From Cephalotrichum gorgonifer (taxonomy: Eukaryota > Ascomycota > Sordariomycetes > Microascales > Microascaceae): DNA of 64,000 nt. Within the stretch, counting starts at the first letter, position 1. Every line of letters starts with the position of its first letter. The notes under the pieces were generated by a model. The model was not told the origin of the DNA. It did not search any database and was given only the letters and a program-made list of their open reading frames with translations. The stretch spans positions 976,420-1,040,419 of the forward strand of contig ONZQ02000009.1 in assembly GCA_900312665.1 (NCBI GenBank), read 5' to 3'. A program made the translations under genes and the position numbers. Shown here piece after piece: positions 41,701-52,680 of this stretch.

Positions 41701-42932
41701 TGGAGGACGGCACGGTGCGGCTCGTGCTCAAGTCGGCGGTGCCGACGGGGGACGGGAGCAGCTTCACGGTGACGACGTGCCGGCGGTCTCTGACGGACTT
41801 TGAGGGTCTGGCGGCGCTCCTGGCGGTGGAGAACCCGTCCTCGTGGATCCCGCCGGTCGGGGTGGCGCGGTCGCCGTTCCAGATCCCGTCGAAGCCGTCG
41901 CGGGCGATGCTGAGGGACATACAGGCGCGGGCGGACTGGTTCATGCGCATCATGCTGGCGCACCCGACGTTCGCGGCGCACGAGACGCTGTGGGAGTTCT
42001 TTCTGGTGCCGGAGATCCGGCTGGACATGATGGGCAAGAGGGCGAAGCTGAAGGCGGAGGCGCTGAGGGAGAAGATACGCGACGAGATGGAGCCGGTGGA
42101 GAACGTGGGGGACGTGGAGCAGTTCGTGGACTACGCGAGGGAGACGGTGAGGTCCGTGAGCCACTCGACGAGGAGCGTGACGAGGAGGGTGAACCGGGCC
42201 GGGGTGGCTGCCGCAGGTGAGTGTACCCTTTGTCCGAACGACGGGCTGTCGTTTGTCCGTTTCGTTTCCTTTTTCACCGGGACTATCTATGCCCCCCCAC
42301 CCTTCCCTACGTCATACATGGGGTGAAGTTTCATGCATAGTGTGATGATTGCTAATACGAGTTTACTTTGGGAATTAGACCTCTACGACGCGTCACGACT
42401 CCTCCGGCGCGCGGTCTGCACGCTCGAGTTCCTCCCCCGGCCCTACAAGGCCGCGCTGGAGATGTGGACACGGTGCCTCGAGCCGTCGCAGAGCAGCCCG
42501 CACGCGACGCTGCACTCGGCGCTCCTGGCGCAGCAGTCTACGGTGACGGCGCTGCTCTCGGCTCTCTCGCGGCCGCCGACGCTCATCGCGCAGATCCGGG
42601 CGGCGCGGAAGACGATGGAGCGGAACTACAGCAGCGTGGGGCGGCCGGCGCGGTGGCCGCTGGGGCTGCTGGAGGATGCGAAACAGGCGCAGAAGACGAG
42701 CGAGGAGAGGGGGGAGAAGGCGCGGAGGTCGCGGGAGGCGGCGGAGGACCTGGCGAGGGAGCTGGGGTTCGTGAGGGGCGTGGTGGCGGGGGAGCTGGCG
42801 GGGTGGCAGGACGGGAGGGAGAGGATGGGGAGGAGGGCGGTGAGGGAGTTTGCGAGGGGGATGGTGGTGGGCGAGAGGGCTAGGTTGGAGGGCTTGAGGA
42901 GGGCGCTGAGGTGTTTGAGGGAGGGTGGGTGA
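38789..42932 (+). CDS. Vrl1-like VPS9-ankyrin-PX protein (Rab5 GEF / SNX-BAR coat subunit)
   Basis: Endosomal protein resembling yeast Vrl1, which joins a Rab5 exchange domain to a sorting-nexin coat in the VINE complex. Exons 38789-39119, 39217-42216 and 42379-42932 give 3885 nt, 1294 residues, all in phase. An N-terminal region (LPAQCAQTHQHILLVPTVDV) precedes the VPS9 domain (about residues 330-510), seen in ENVHHLLFPKLCALKRPHDL, ADTLVSLLLFVVIRAQVKNL and GEAGYALSTFEAVLSYL. The catalytic Asp (ADTL) and Tyr (GYAL) are kept, but the usual Pro of DxxxP is Ser. A Ser-rich acidic linker follows. Ankyrin repeats lie at about 670-915 (TPLMLASKYGRYDLVRMLVS). A PX domain follows at about 930-1045 (RSLTDFEGLAALL), and then a long helical C-terminal region, BAR-like, rich in Arg and Glu. 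A GCTAAC branch precedes exon 2. The start codon choice is supported by lack of an upstream ATG in this frame. Confidence 0.88.
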
Positions 42933-45900
42933 GTGTGTGTGTGTGAGTGAGTCACGGTGAGGTGGGTGATTTTGAAAAGGGGGGGGTAGGGGGGGAATTG
43001 ATTTCGGCAGTTGTAAGATGGTGGTTGTTTTTTTTTCAAGCGGGTTTGAAGCGTTGGGAAGGGAAATAGAGGCGAAATACACATTTTCTCGTGTGTGTCG
43101 TGTGCGTGCTCGTAGTGTGTCGCGTGCTGTGTGCTGTGTGTCGTCGTCGAGGGGCGGTGTCGAGGATGCGGTGAGGTTGACTGATCGCGAACGAAAAGCT
43201 CGAAGACGCGATGATCGAAGGTGTGATGCTTGAAGGCGCGATGCTCGAAGACTACGTGTAATGGTTGAAGAGGTACATGTAATGGTTGAAGACGTGATGC
43301 TCGAAGACGCGATGCTCGGAAGCGTGATTCTCGAACAAGCACGCGATTCGACCTTCGAGAAACGGCGCGCTTCTAGTGGTGCGCATTCTTTTTCGTGTTC
43401 TTCATGCAGGTTGGTGTTAGTGTGGTGTGGTGGGGTTGGCGGCGGGGAAAGCTAGGAAGAGGGGGGGGGGGGGAGAGCATCGAGTAGAGGTGCTATCTGT
43501 GCGGGGCTTTCTAGAGTTGCACTGCAGCTTTGAGCTCTTGGCGGGAATGTTCGGTTCTTGGTCTGAGTGTATTAGACATTCTCGCTTCGACTTGCGTGAG
43601 TGAGAGAGGAGCTATCGAGATAAGGACTAAGAGAATTACTTGGAGGCGCAAATGGGTGGCGTTGCTTGATGCGGGCACCGTAGATGGGTTAATGGCGGAG
43701 AGGAGAGAGAGTGTGTGAGGTAGACTGGATAGCTGCTCCGACTCGTAGCTCTACCTCGCAGATCATCCACGGAACTGCAAAGTCGAGCATATTTTTGCCA
43801 TTGGGCCATCTCCATAATTCCTCGTTTACAACATGCACAGATAGAGGGGGAGTGGGTTAACATTGCATACTCGAGTACAGACCTCTCGGAGCGGGGCTTT
43901 GACAGTAGAATCAATCCTTCGGCTGCGACGAGTCTCCGCCGATGAGGCAAAAGGCAGGATACGAGCAAGCCGGGAAATGCATGAGACAAAAAGAGACTCT
44001 CTGCATCAGTATCACCCGAACCCGGCGGCGCCTATGCAAGTACAAGGTAAGGCCGAATATTTACCTTGTCCGGAAAAAAAGGTCCATCATCGATCCTGTC
44101 CGTTCCCAAAACAGGGATACGCTGCAAGGATCGGGGTGATCCCAGCTCGTCCGACGACGCCAATCGCGGGCATATCGGCGCGCGAGGCGATCAACTTCCC
44201 GCCAAGGCACGGGCATGCAGAAAGCACGGGGAGCGGGCACGGGACACGGGCACGGGCTTCTTCTTCTTCTTCCCGCCGCGTGGAGATTTTCTAGGCTTCC
44301 TTCCCAATCCCGCGTTGCAACTCTGAACACGGACCACCGCGCGCCATGAATATGTAAGTCCCCACCTCGACTCTGGCGCCCGGCGCGAAAAGAAAACTCA
44401 ACTACACCCCCGGTCCGCACTCCCATTGGTCCATCCGCAAACCTAAATCCTGGCGCGTCGGGAGATTTGCGCGCCGGGTGAACAACGGGCCAATCAGATC
44501 GCTGCGGGCAGGGATCTCCAGGAAACGGGACCGTGTTACGTGCCTCCTGCCGTGGCGCCGCATTTGTATTTACGCGCCCAGAGCGTGTTGTGGGGACACG
44601 GAAGGGACCTTGGAGGCTGTGCTGAGACCCCCTTCCTTCGGCTGGAGTGGGTAACGTAACCAGCGCCTGCTGAGACTAGGTATGTATTATTAGCTACTAC
44701 TTTCGTATTATTACGCCGAGCGCCAGGGAAGAGAGAGAGAGGAGAGCCGCCGCCCCACAAGGGAATCAGACAACCCCCGAACCGGGCGGTATGATTCGAA
44801 GACTGACCGGGGTGTGCGCTCAGAGGACCGTGGAACCCATAATCTCCTTAAGCGCTGGTTTTGAGACTCTGCGCGGCTGTCCGTCCCCTCGACAGAAGCG
44901 AGTGACTTTCTTTGATCCCGTGAGAGGGGCGTACACAAATCTGAGAGACCGACTGACTTGATCTCGATTTTGTTTAAACGCTGGGGTTATATCCAATGGG
45001 AGTGTTTCGTGGGGACGGAGAGATGGAGTTATGTCCAGGGCTGGCCTATAGGAGTGTCGAGGGACGAAGAGACGGATGAGAAAATGGATGAGAACCTATT
45101 TGCATACGTAACTCGCCCTGTGGCTTATACCCATCCATCGCTATGCTACTCAGCTAGCTAGCCCCGGCCGAGTACGAGGCCCATCTGATCTGCCCACATA
45201 TCCGAGTATGAGCGAGCGTACGCAATCCGGGCGAGATGAGAGGGATTGCGCAGGGCGGTTATTTCCTTCACTTTTCAGCGCAAATCTAAAACTCTGGGAC
45301 GGAGGCCGCCGTGTATTAATAGGCTGGAGTACGGGGTAGTAACTCGTTTAGTAACGTAGTAGGGCTTACGCATTGTTCAGACCAAGCGTCTAATAACGGC
45401 CGTAACAATTACGGGCAGGCGTAGGTTCAGGCGGCCCTTACACTCTTTTTTTTTTTGCGCTGCGCTGCCTTCCCTCGGTCTGAGACAGAGACCGAACGTC
45501 AAACATGACAGCCTCAGGGCCGCTAATACGGAACCGGATTCAGGGCCTTCCCCCCGACCGACCGACCTTCGGGAACGGCCGGTCTCAGGTTTCGCTGTTT
45601 CCAAAATAGCAGCGTACGCCAGCCCAGCCCAGCTATCGTAGCTACGTAGCTTAACTGACTATGTAGCAAAGTGTCGACAGCCGCCCGGCATTCCCCCAGG
45701 TCCTTTCACCGGGCGGTTCGGTTCGGCATTGAGACCGTTGGGTTTCACACCGCTCCCTCGCCTCACCGACCACAGCAGCACATTTCTTTTCTTTTTTTCC
45801 TTTACATTTTTATTTAGTTTCCCTCATCTGAATAGAATACGTAGCACGCACGTGTTTGGGGAGGCATGCAAGGGGGGGGAAGGCCGGGTGTCACGGCAGG

Positions 45901-48510
45901 CGTTCTGCGCTATCATCGTAAGATGTGTAAAACAAAGATCACTAATAAGGTGGTGGGATGCGATGAGGGACTGAGATTGGAGCAGAGAGGAAGAAGAGGG
46001 TGGTATGGTACGAGCCAGCCCCACGATGGAGGCTGAGTGTATTACGAGTAATACTCGTACACTACGACACATACTTGTACACGCACACAGAGAGTATGTG
46101 AGACAGGTACACAGACACACACACCACCCCGCGTAGCCGCCCAGAACCTGTAACCGCCCAAGCGACGACCCGCTTCGCTTCGCTTCCCGGCACGGGCGAT
46201 GAAGATTATTTAGTTTTTATTTTATTTCTTTTTTTATTCCTCGTGGGGTGGCATTTCCTTCCCTGTCGTACCCGTAATTTCCCAGGGGACCCCAGTAATC
46301 TAGTCTGTTGGCGCTCATACCAGTTACTTTTATCGCCGAAGAATGGGAGAGCTAGAGGGAGCGGGAAGAAAAAGGAAGAAGCAACAGGGGGGTGTCTATC
46401 CGGGGCGTGTGCCGATGTCATGCCATCCGGGTAAGGCGCTTGGAGATTTCCTTATTCTTCCGTCTTGGTACCCGAAGAACCGAAGAAGATATGTAATGCG
46501 CAACCGACTTCGGGGGAGAATTGCTGTAAGTGAAGGAAGAGAAGCGAAGGGGGAACATAGGTCAGTAGAGAGGAGCGGAGCGGGATCGGGGAGAACGGGA
46601 GAACGAAGAATATGTTGCCATACCTGCCGGCAGCATACGAAGCACAAAGCACGGAGTCCATGCAGATCTGCCCACTTATACGTGGCGGCGGGGGAGAGGG
46701 AAAGAAGTGGTGGGAGAATGGGGGAGAACCCAGATCACTCCGACGGATCGGGCAACGCCATCCGCGAAGGACTGAGAAGGAAATCACCACCATCGCTCTA
46801 GTTCCTCTTTTCCTCGTTTAGGAGATTTTGTTTCGAAACAAATCTGCCGACTTCTACTCCCCCCCCTTCGCCACGTCGTCGCGCGAAAAAAAACGATCCA
46901 TCTCGTACTCGAGTTCGAACTCGAACACGGCACACGACTCGAGATTCCCGATGCGTCGCGTCGGGCACCTCTGCTTCTTCTCCCCGCGTCGGACCGCAAT
47001 CGCGTCGGAAAAGCTTCCTCTCTCTTCTCCTTTTTCGCGGCAGGCAATAGTCCCAGTCCCGTCTTCCCTCCCCCGCCTTCCTGCATATTCGCTCCCTTAG
47101 GCAGGCAGCGGGGGAGGAAGGGACCCTTTTTTCGTCACTAGTGCAGAGTTACGTGTATCTAAAAATGACTCAAGAGGCCGCAGGACTGGCCCAGAGGCAA
47201 GGGCATGGCTAGCCAGGGGGGTGTAGGTGCATAGAGGGGGGTGTCGGCGGATGTCGGGCGGCATGGCATTTCGGCGGTGGGCCAGTGAGAGTGCTCAGAG
47301 GTGCATGGACGAGGGAAACCCCAGAATTGAAAGATTGAGGCAGCGGTGTGGGGGGAAAAGCGAGCTCGTGGTGAGTGGTACGGCGGGTAGGAAGATCATC
47401 CAGTGCGTCACAAGCTCCACTTCTCACTGTGATAGTGGCGGCAAGAAGACACCTGCTGCAACAGTGTAATTATACAGTGCATACTCGGGCGACTGAGCTC
47501 CAATCCATAGCTGCCCCACCACTTTACTTTGTACCCACCCCTCGGTACCTGGGTACCTGACACCCCCCCCATGTCGAACATCCAGTCCACGACAAGTCAG
47601 TCGATGCACCTTCCACTTGCCCCGACCTTTTCGAGGCCCAAACAACGACCAACGAGACCTGAGAAGAGCTCCCCTCTCCAGACGACGACCCCGTAATCCC
47701 CTTCTTGCCCTGCTGATACCCGATTCCAAGCTCCTCTAGCTCGTGTTTCGGATTTTTGAAGGCTTGGAGTATTACACTCCCTGCTTACACGCACCCCCCT
47801 TGGACTACTCCCGCTCTTCTCTTTTCCTCGGCGACGCATCATGGGACGACGGGCATATCTCTCTTGCGCCTGTCGCCTGTTCGCCCGTGTGGAGACTCGC
47901 GCCACGGGGGGTGAAGCCGTGGGAGATTGACGATGGAACACGCCCCCCCCTTCTCACTCCGTTGAACGCGAAGAACCGCGAACACCCCCGTCTCCCTGGC
48001 TCGACAGCTTGGGCTGGCCCATGCCCGGATCCGGGATTGGGGACCCCCCCACCCCTTCCTGATTCCGGGCATGTCATAATACTCGTACTCGTACTGATCC
48101 TGCTTTCCCTACTCCACACCAGACCATCATCCGGGCCCGAATCGCTCAAGGATAAGAATCCCCTTCGTTCCCTCTCATCCATCCAAACTCGTTCTCCTCG
48201 TCTCATCCCCCACCACCTCCTCCATCAACAGTTCCGTTCTTGGGAAGCTCACCTCTCTTTTTCTCTTCCCATCCACCCATTCTCTCTCTTCCCTTCTTTC
48301 CCCCTTCCAAACTAAGAGGAACTGGTGTCCCAACCCCCCCAAAAGCTATTACACTCCCCGTTGTTGATCCAACAAGCTCTCCACCAAAAAAAGCTGTGCT
48401 TCAGGAAACAGGCTTTCCTCCGTGACACGAGTTGAACTTGATCACGAAACCTTCATAATCATAATCCGAGCTTTTCCTCCCAGTAGACCCACCTACTCAA
48501 ACCGCCCAAG
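42933..48510. other. 5.6-kb gene-poor region
   Basis: No supported gene. The first part (42933-43450) has poly-G runs and the minisatellite listed separately. The middle contains TACTTGTA-type words near 44040 and 46040-46075. The right part, 47700-48500, is strongly CT-rich on the plus strand (TTCCCTTCTTTCCCCCTTCC near 48290) and looks like a long leader and promoter of the next gene. Confidence 0.5.
43194..43340. repeat. Degenerate 15-bp minisatellite
   Basis: Repeated units close to GATGCTCGAAGACGC, with variants GATGCTTGAAGGCGC, ATGGTTGAAGACGTG and GATTCTCGAACAAGC, run from about 43194 to 43340. Two partial 21-bp steps (ATGGTTGAAGAGGTACATGTA) interrupt the phase. Read on the plus strand, the units would encode a VMLED-type pentapeptide, but no gene with other evidence contains them. 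Confidence 0.7.
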
Positions 48511-50409
48511 ATGTCCACGTAAGAACGCCCCATACTCTTTCTTATATCTCATATAATATACCCACTAACACGCACACGCAACAGTCTGGCAGCGGATGTC
48601 GCGTTCGGCTTCACCTTCCCGTCGTGCGAGCCCGCCGCTCCCGACTTCTCCTTCGACTCGTCCCTCCTCCAGCTGCCCTACAACCCCGGCCACGCCCGCT
48701 CCAGTTCCCGCGGCTCCGTCTACTCTGTCGTCTCCTCCGCCGCCTCCACCGCGGACTCGCTCTCCACCCGCATGACCACCCCGCCGCGCGCCTCGCCCCC
48801 CGTCCGCCACCACGGGCCCATCCTGCTCCCCAAGATCCGCTCTCAGGACCAGGCTATCGGATCCGCAGGCCCAGCCGCCGGCCCTGCGGCACCCGCCAAG
48901 AAGAGGATCAGGAAGTCCGCCTCTCCCTGCCCGGCGCGCAAGCCGGCCGCCGCCGCTGTCCGGAAGAGCCACGCTAGGAGCTTCACCAACCCTGAGACTC
49001 TCAACTTTGCCGTGCCGTTTGTTCCCCAGCAGCAGCAGCAGCAGCAGCAGACGCCTCAGCCCGAGGAGCACCACCAGTTTGAGGACCACCGCTTCGAGGG
49101 ACACACCCGCTCGCAGTCCCTCCTCTGCTCCCCCGCCACCTTCACCACCCCCAATGGCACCCCGACCCCGGAGCCTCCCGTCCGCTCCGCCTCCTGCGGC
49201 GTCGACGACGGCCTGATCGGGCGCTACGGCTTCCCGACCTACCGCCAGATGCCCACCTACCTCCCCGCCACCACCACCTCCCAGGCCTCGTCGCAGTCCG
49301 ACAGCGGCTACACCATGTACTCCGCCTCCGGGCCCGCCGACTACGCACCCCGGTCCGCCTCGCCCCTCTCCTACTCGCCCGAGCCGACGCCCACCACGAC
49401 GCTCCTCTCCTACCTCGCGGCCGCCAACCCGGCGCCCTCGCTCGTCCGCACCATCTCCTACCACCACCGCGACCCCAACGCCCGTCACTTCTGGTGGGAC
49501 GTCCGCCAGGTCCGCCCCTGGACCACCTTCAACTCCACCACCGTCCTCTCCCTCCCCGGCGCCACCACCCTCCTGACCTGCCCCGTCGCCCTCCCCCTCC
49601 TCCCCACCCCCGCCGCCCCCTCCACCCGCCACCCGGAGACCGAGGCCGCCCTCCACGCCATCTACGCCCAGCACTACCTCCCCAAGCTCAACGCCGCCCT
49701 CGCCGTCTCCTCCACCCGGCCCCTCCACCTCTCCGTCGCCCCCAAGCCCGCCTCGGCCTCGGCCTCCAGCGACCTCGTCTTCGTCGCCAACGGGCCCGGC
49801 GAGAGCGCCTCGGCCGCCGCCATCTTCGGCGGCAAGCCCACCGCGCGTGTCGTCGGCCTCGTCCGCTCCTTCGACAGGTTCAACACGGGGATGCGCGTCG
49901 AGGGGAACGTCAAGCGCGTGGAGTACCTCCGCGGCCTCGCGGCCCTGCACCACGTCATGCGCGAGCACTCGTGCCGCTACGGCTTCATCCTCACCGAGAT
50001 CGAGCTCGTCATCGTCCGCAACGGCACGGAGGCGACGCCCCACTTCGGACACATGGAGGTTACCTCCATCCAGCTCGCCGGCCGCGACAGCGGCGCCGAC
50101 TTCGACCTCGAGGCCATGATGGACGGCGAGGCCGAGATGCCCGCCTGCCTAGCGCTCTGGGGGCTCTGCATGCTCGCTTCCGACGACGTGCACACCATGG
50201 CTCCGGGTGCGTACCCGACCTGGAAGAGCGACATCGGCGCGCCGGCCGAGGGGACGAGGAGGAAGGCCATGCCCAGGGACGACTGGATGCCCAAGCCGCA
50301 GCTGGCGGAGAAGAGGGAGGCGAAGAGGGCAAGGGGGTGGGTCATGCCCGAGGACGCAGTGGGGAGGAAGGAGCTGGGGAAGAGGGGCGTCAGGTATTCC
50401 GCCTGCTAA
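48511..50409 (+). CDS. Unrecognised 610-residue protein with disordered N-terminus and conserved-looking C-terminal domain
   Basis: No named family. The first exon is only 8 nt (48511-48518, ATG TCC AC); the second is 48585-50409. The intron has a GTAAGA donor and CTAACA branch, and the join is in phase. Residues 1-260 are low complexity, rich in Ser, Pro and Ala, with a run of eight Gln (QQQQQQQQ) and basic KKRIRKSASP (possible nuclear signal). The C-terminal half looks folded: HFWWDVRQVRPWTTFNSTTV, IYAQHYLPKLNAALAVSS, VVGLVRSFDRFNTGMRVEGN, RVEYLRGLAALHHVMREHSC and RYGFILTEIELVIVRNG. The last piece, with a Glu in a strand after an Arg/Tyr helix, faintly recalls a PD-(D/E)XK nuclease fold, but I cannot confirm it. 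The C-terminus is Lys/Arg-rich. Likely nuclear. Confidence 0.75.
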
Positions 50410-51117
50410 GTTATGAGGTTCGAAACTTGGAGGAGGGAACGGGATGAACATGTAAACAGGGGAGTATCGGGAGTCAAGGGAACGGTGTTACGGGACACGG
50501 GAATATAACGGAAAACGGGACCATGATGGGAACGAGAAATGCGACGGCGCGAGGAAAGGGTGAGAGGGGGCAGGCCCAACTCCCTCCTTTCTTTATCGTG
50601 GAATGTCCTTTCTCGTCTCTCGACAAATTAATCTTATATTCGTAACGGGGTGAGCAAGAGGAATGTAATGGGATAGGGTGGTAAGGGGTGGTTCTTAGTC
50701 GAATTCAGTGTAATTAACCATTTTTTTTTGAAACTTTCATACATATTCTTCATCTCTCTCTTCCTCCTTCTCTTCCCGTTTCTGACCATGGCTAGACGCG
50801 AAGGGCTATTCAACTCTCAATGCTCCCTAGCCATCTGTCCTGTCCATCTGTAGCTAAACTTGTGGTGTCTCCTGGGGTGTCTATGCGTAGCTGAAATCAG
50901 TGTGCTCTTGATTTGTGCATGATGTCTGCCAGTTGGCATAACAATGCACCTACTTAACTGTTCATCCATCATGTTCATACAGCATGCCTGCTCTCATCAA
51001 GATCACTATCATGGGTGTACACAGCACGACTGCTCTCGGAGCACCATCACGGTATCACGGTTACGAAAATGATGCAAAAAGCTGGCGGAAGGACGACGTC
51101 TATATCATTATAATCAT
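50410..51117. terminator. Convergent 3' intergenic region
   Basis: About 700 bp between the 610-residue gene (+) and OLA1 (-). AT-rich stretches around 50620-50740, with a run of eight T at 50722-50729, fit 3' untranslated regions. No gene seen. Confidence 0.35.
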
Positions 51118-52680
51118 CTAGCCCTTGGCGGCACCCGCCTTGATCAGCAGGATATCTCCATCCTCGACCACGTAGTCCTTGCCCTTGGTCATCACCTTGC
51201 CCTTCGCCCTGACCTCGCTCTCATCGCCGAGCTCCTTCAGCACGCTGAAGTTGTAGACAATGGCCTGGATAAAGGTCTTCTCGAAGTCGCCGTGGATGAC
51301 ACCAGCAGCCTGTGGCGCCTTGGTCCCGTTCCGGATGGTCCACTGCCGGACCTCGTCGGTACCGGTGGTGAAGAAGCTCCCGAGGTTGAGGACCTTGCGC
51401 ATCGTGACGATGAGCTTGGGGATGACGGACTCCGCGCCGACTTCCTTCTGCTCCGCAAGCGACTCGGCCTCGGTCTCGAAGCCCGTGAGGCGCTCCTCGT
51501 ACGAGACGGATATGGGGATGATAGGGTCGCCTCCGGCGTTCGCCTTGATCCACTCGGCGATCTTGGGAAGGTGCTTGTTCTTCTTGCGGACGAAGTCGCG
51601 CTCAGAAAGGTTGACGAGGTAGACGACAGGTTTGGCAGTCAGCAGAAGGAGGGAGTTAATTAGCTCGACCTAGGAACTTGCTGTTAGCGCCGGCTGCTTG
51701 ACAATGAATGATATCAAACAAAGCGACAGATGTTGAAAACGGAATAAATCAGAGTATGGTTTTATCACAGGAAGCCAATGCGTTAAAAAGGCATTCGAAG
51801 AGCTGGGATTAGATTCGGGTCTCTCGACCCTTTGTCATCATTTGGGAAGTCCGTTGTTGGTGCAGAAGGAGAAAAGGAACCAAAAAATAAAGTTGCAGAG
51901 TCTGCAGTACGTACCTCCTTGGGACCCCAGACGCCCTTTCGGACGTCGTTGCCGTCCTTCAGCCAGGCTAGTACCTTCTCAATAGTAGCCTGCTCCTGCA
52001 TCGCCGTCTTCTGCGCAAGACTCTGGCCGCCGACCCGAGTCTTCTTCTTCTGGGCCTCGAGCGACTTTTCGACGAACTCGATATCCTTCAGTCGGAGCTC
52101 CTCCGAGATAATGTCCAGGTCGCGAGTGGGGTTGACGTCACCCTCAACGTGGATGATCTCGGCGTCGTCGAAGCATCGCACGACCTGGAAGATGGCATCG
52201 ACAGCGCGGATGTGCGACAAGAAGGCGTTGCCGAGACCCGCACCAGTAGACGCACCACGGGTCAGACCAGCAATGTCATAGACAGTGAGGTTGGCTGGGA
52301 CCCTAGACTTGGGCTTGTACTTCTCGCAGAGCCAGTCATAGCGATCATCGGGTACGATGACGCGAGCCTCCTCGGGTTCGATGGTGGCATAGGGGAAGTT
52401 CTGCAGCGGCCATTAGCGGCTGTGTGGTCGAGGAGCGGGTGGACCGCCGAGAGGGGGGGAGTAGACTCACGGCCGGGTTACCTAGGTTGGACTTGGTAAT
52501 GGCCTGGAAGAGTGTTGACTTTCCGACGTTGGCGAGGCCGACCTAAGCATTGGGTGTTGTGAGCTTGGGGATCCAGGCCACCGGCGAGGTAGCGGCGGCA
52601 CGCACGATTCCACTCTTCAAGTTGTTTCCGGGCCTGCCCAGGAGGATCTTCTCTTCGACGGCGGCCTTCTTGGGAGCCAT
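51118..52680 (-). CDS. ola1: OLA1/YchF-type Obg-like ATPase
   Basis: Conserved cytosolic P-loop ATPase of the Obg/YchF group, involved in translation and stress responses; it prefers ATP over GTP in characterised members. Exons on the minus strand: 52680-52606, 52542-52471, 52400-51915 and 51669-51118, all joining in phase 0, giving 394 residues, the usual length. The start is MAPKKAAVEEKILLGRP. The G1 loop (GLANVGKST, about residues 27-35) spans the first splice. Others seen: NPANFPYATIEPEE-like switch after VKS/NLG, DIAGLTRGASTGAGLGNAFL (G3), and NLSE, the family's altered G4. A coiled coil follows (EEL..., KKKTRVGGQSLAQ). The C-terminal TGS domain has TIRNGTKAPQAAGVIHGDFE and GDILLIKAG. 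The third intron is long (245 nt, 51670-51914) for this gene and its function, if any, is unknown. Confidence 0.97.

Noticed and set aside
42393..43342. Overlapping minus-strand frames of 229 and 238 codons
   Set aside because: Antisense of the Vrl1-like last exon plus low-complexity 3' flank; His/Pro/Leu-rich translations typical of shadows.
44820..44900. Leu-tRNA-like stretch (CTTAAGCGCTGGTTTTGAGACTC)
   Set aside because: It resembles part of a tRNA-Leu, but flanking arms do not pair and the T-loop is absent.
48565..50052. 495-codon open frame on the minus strand
   Set aside because: It is the antisense shadow of the GC-rich 610-residue gene; Gly/Arg/Val-rich translation without motifs.
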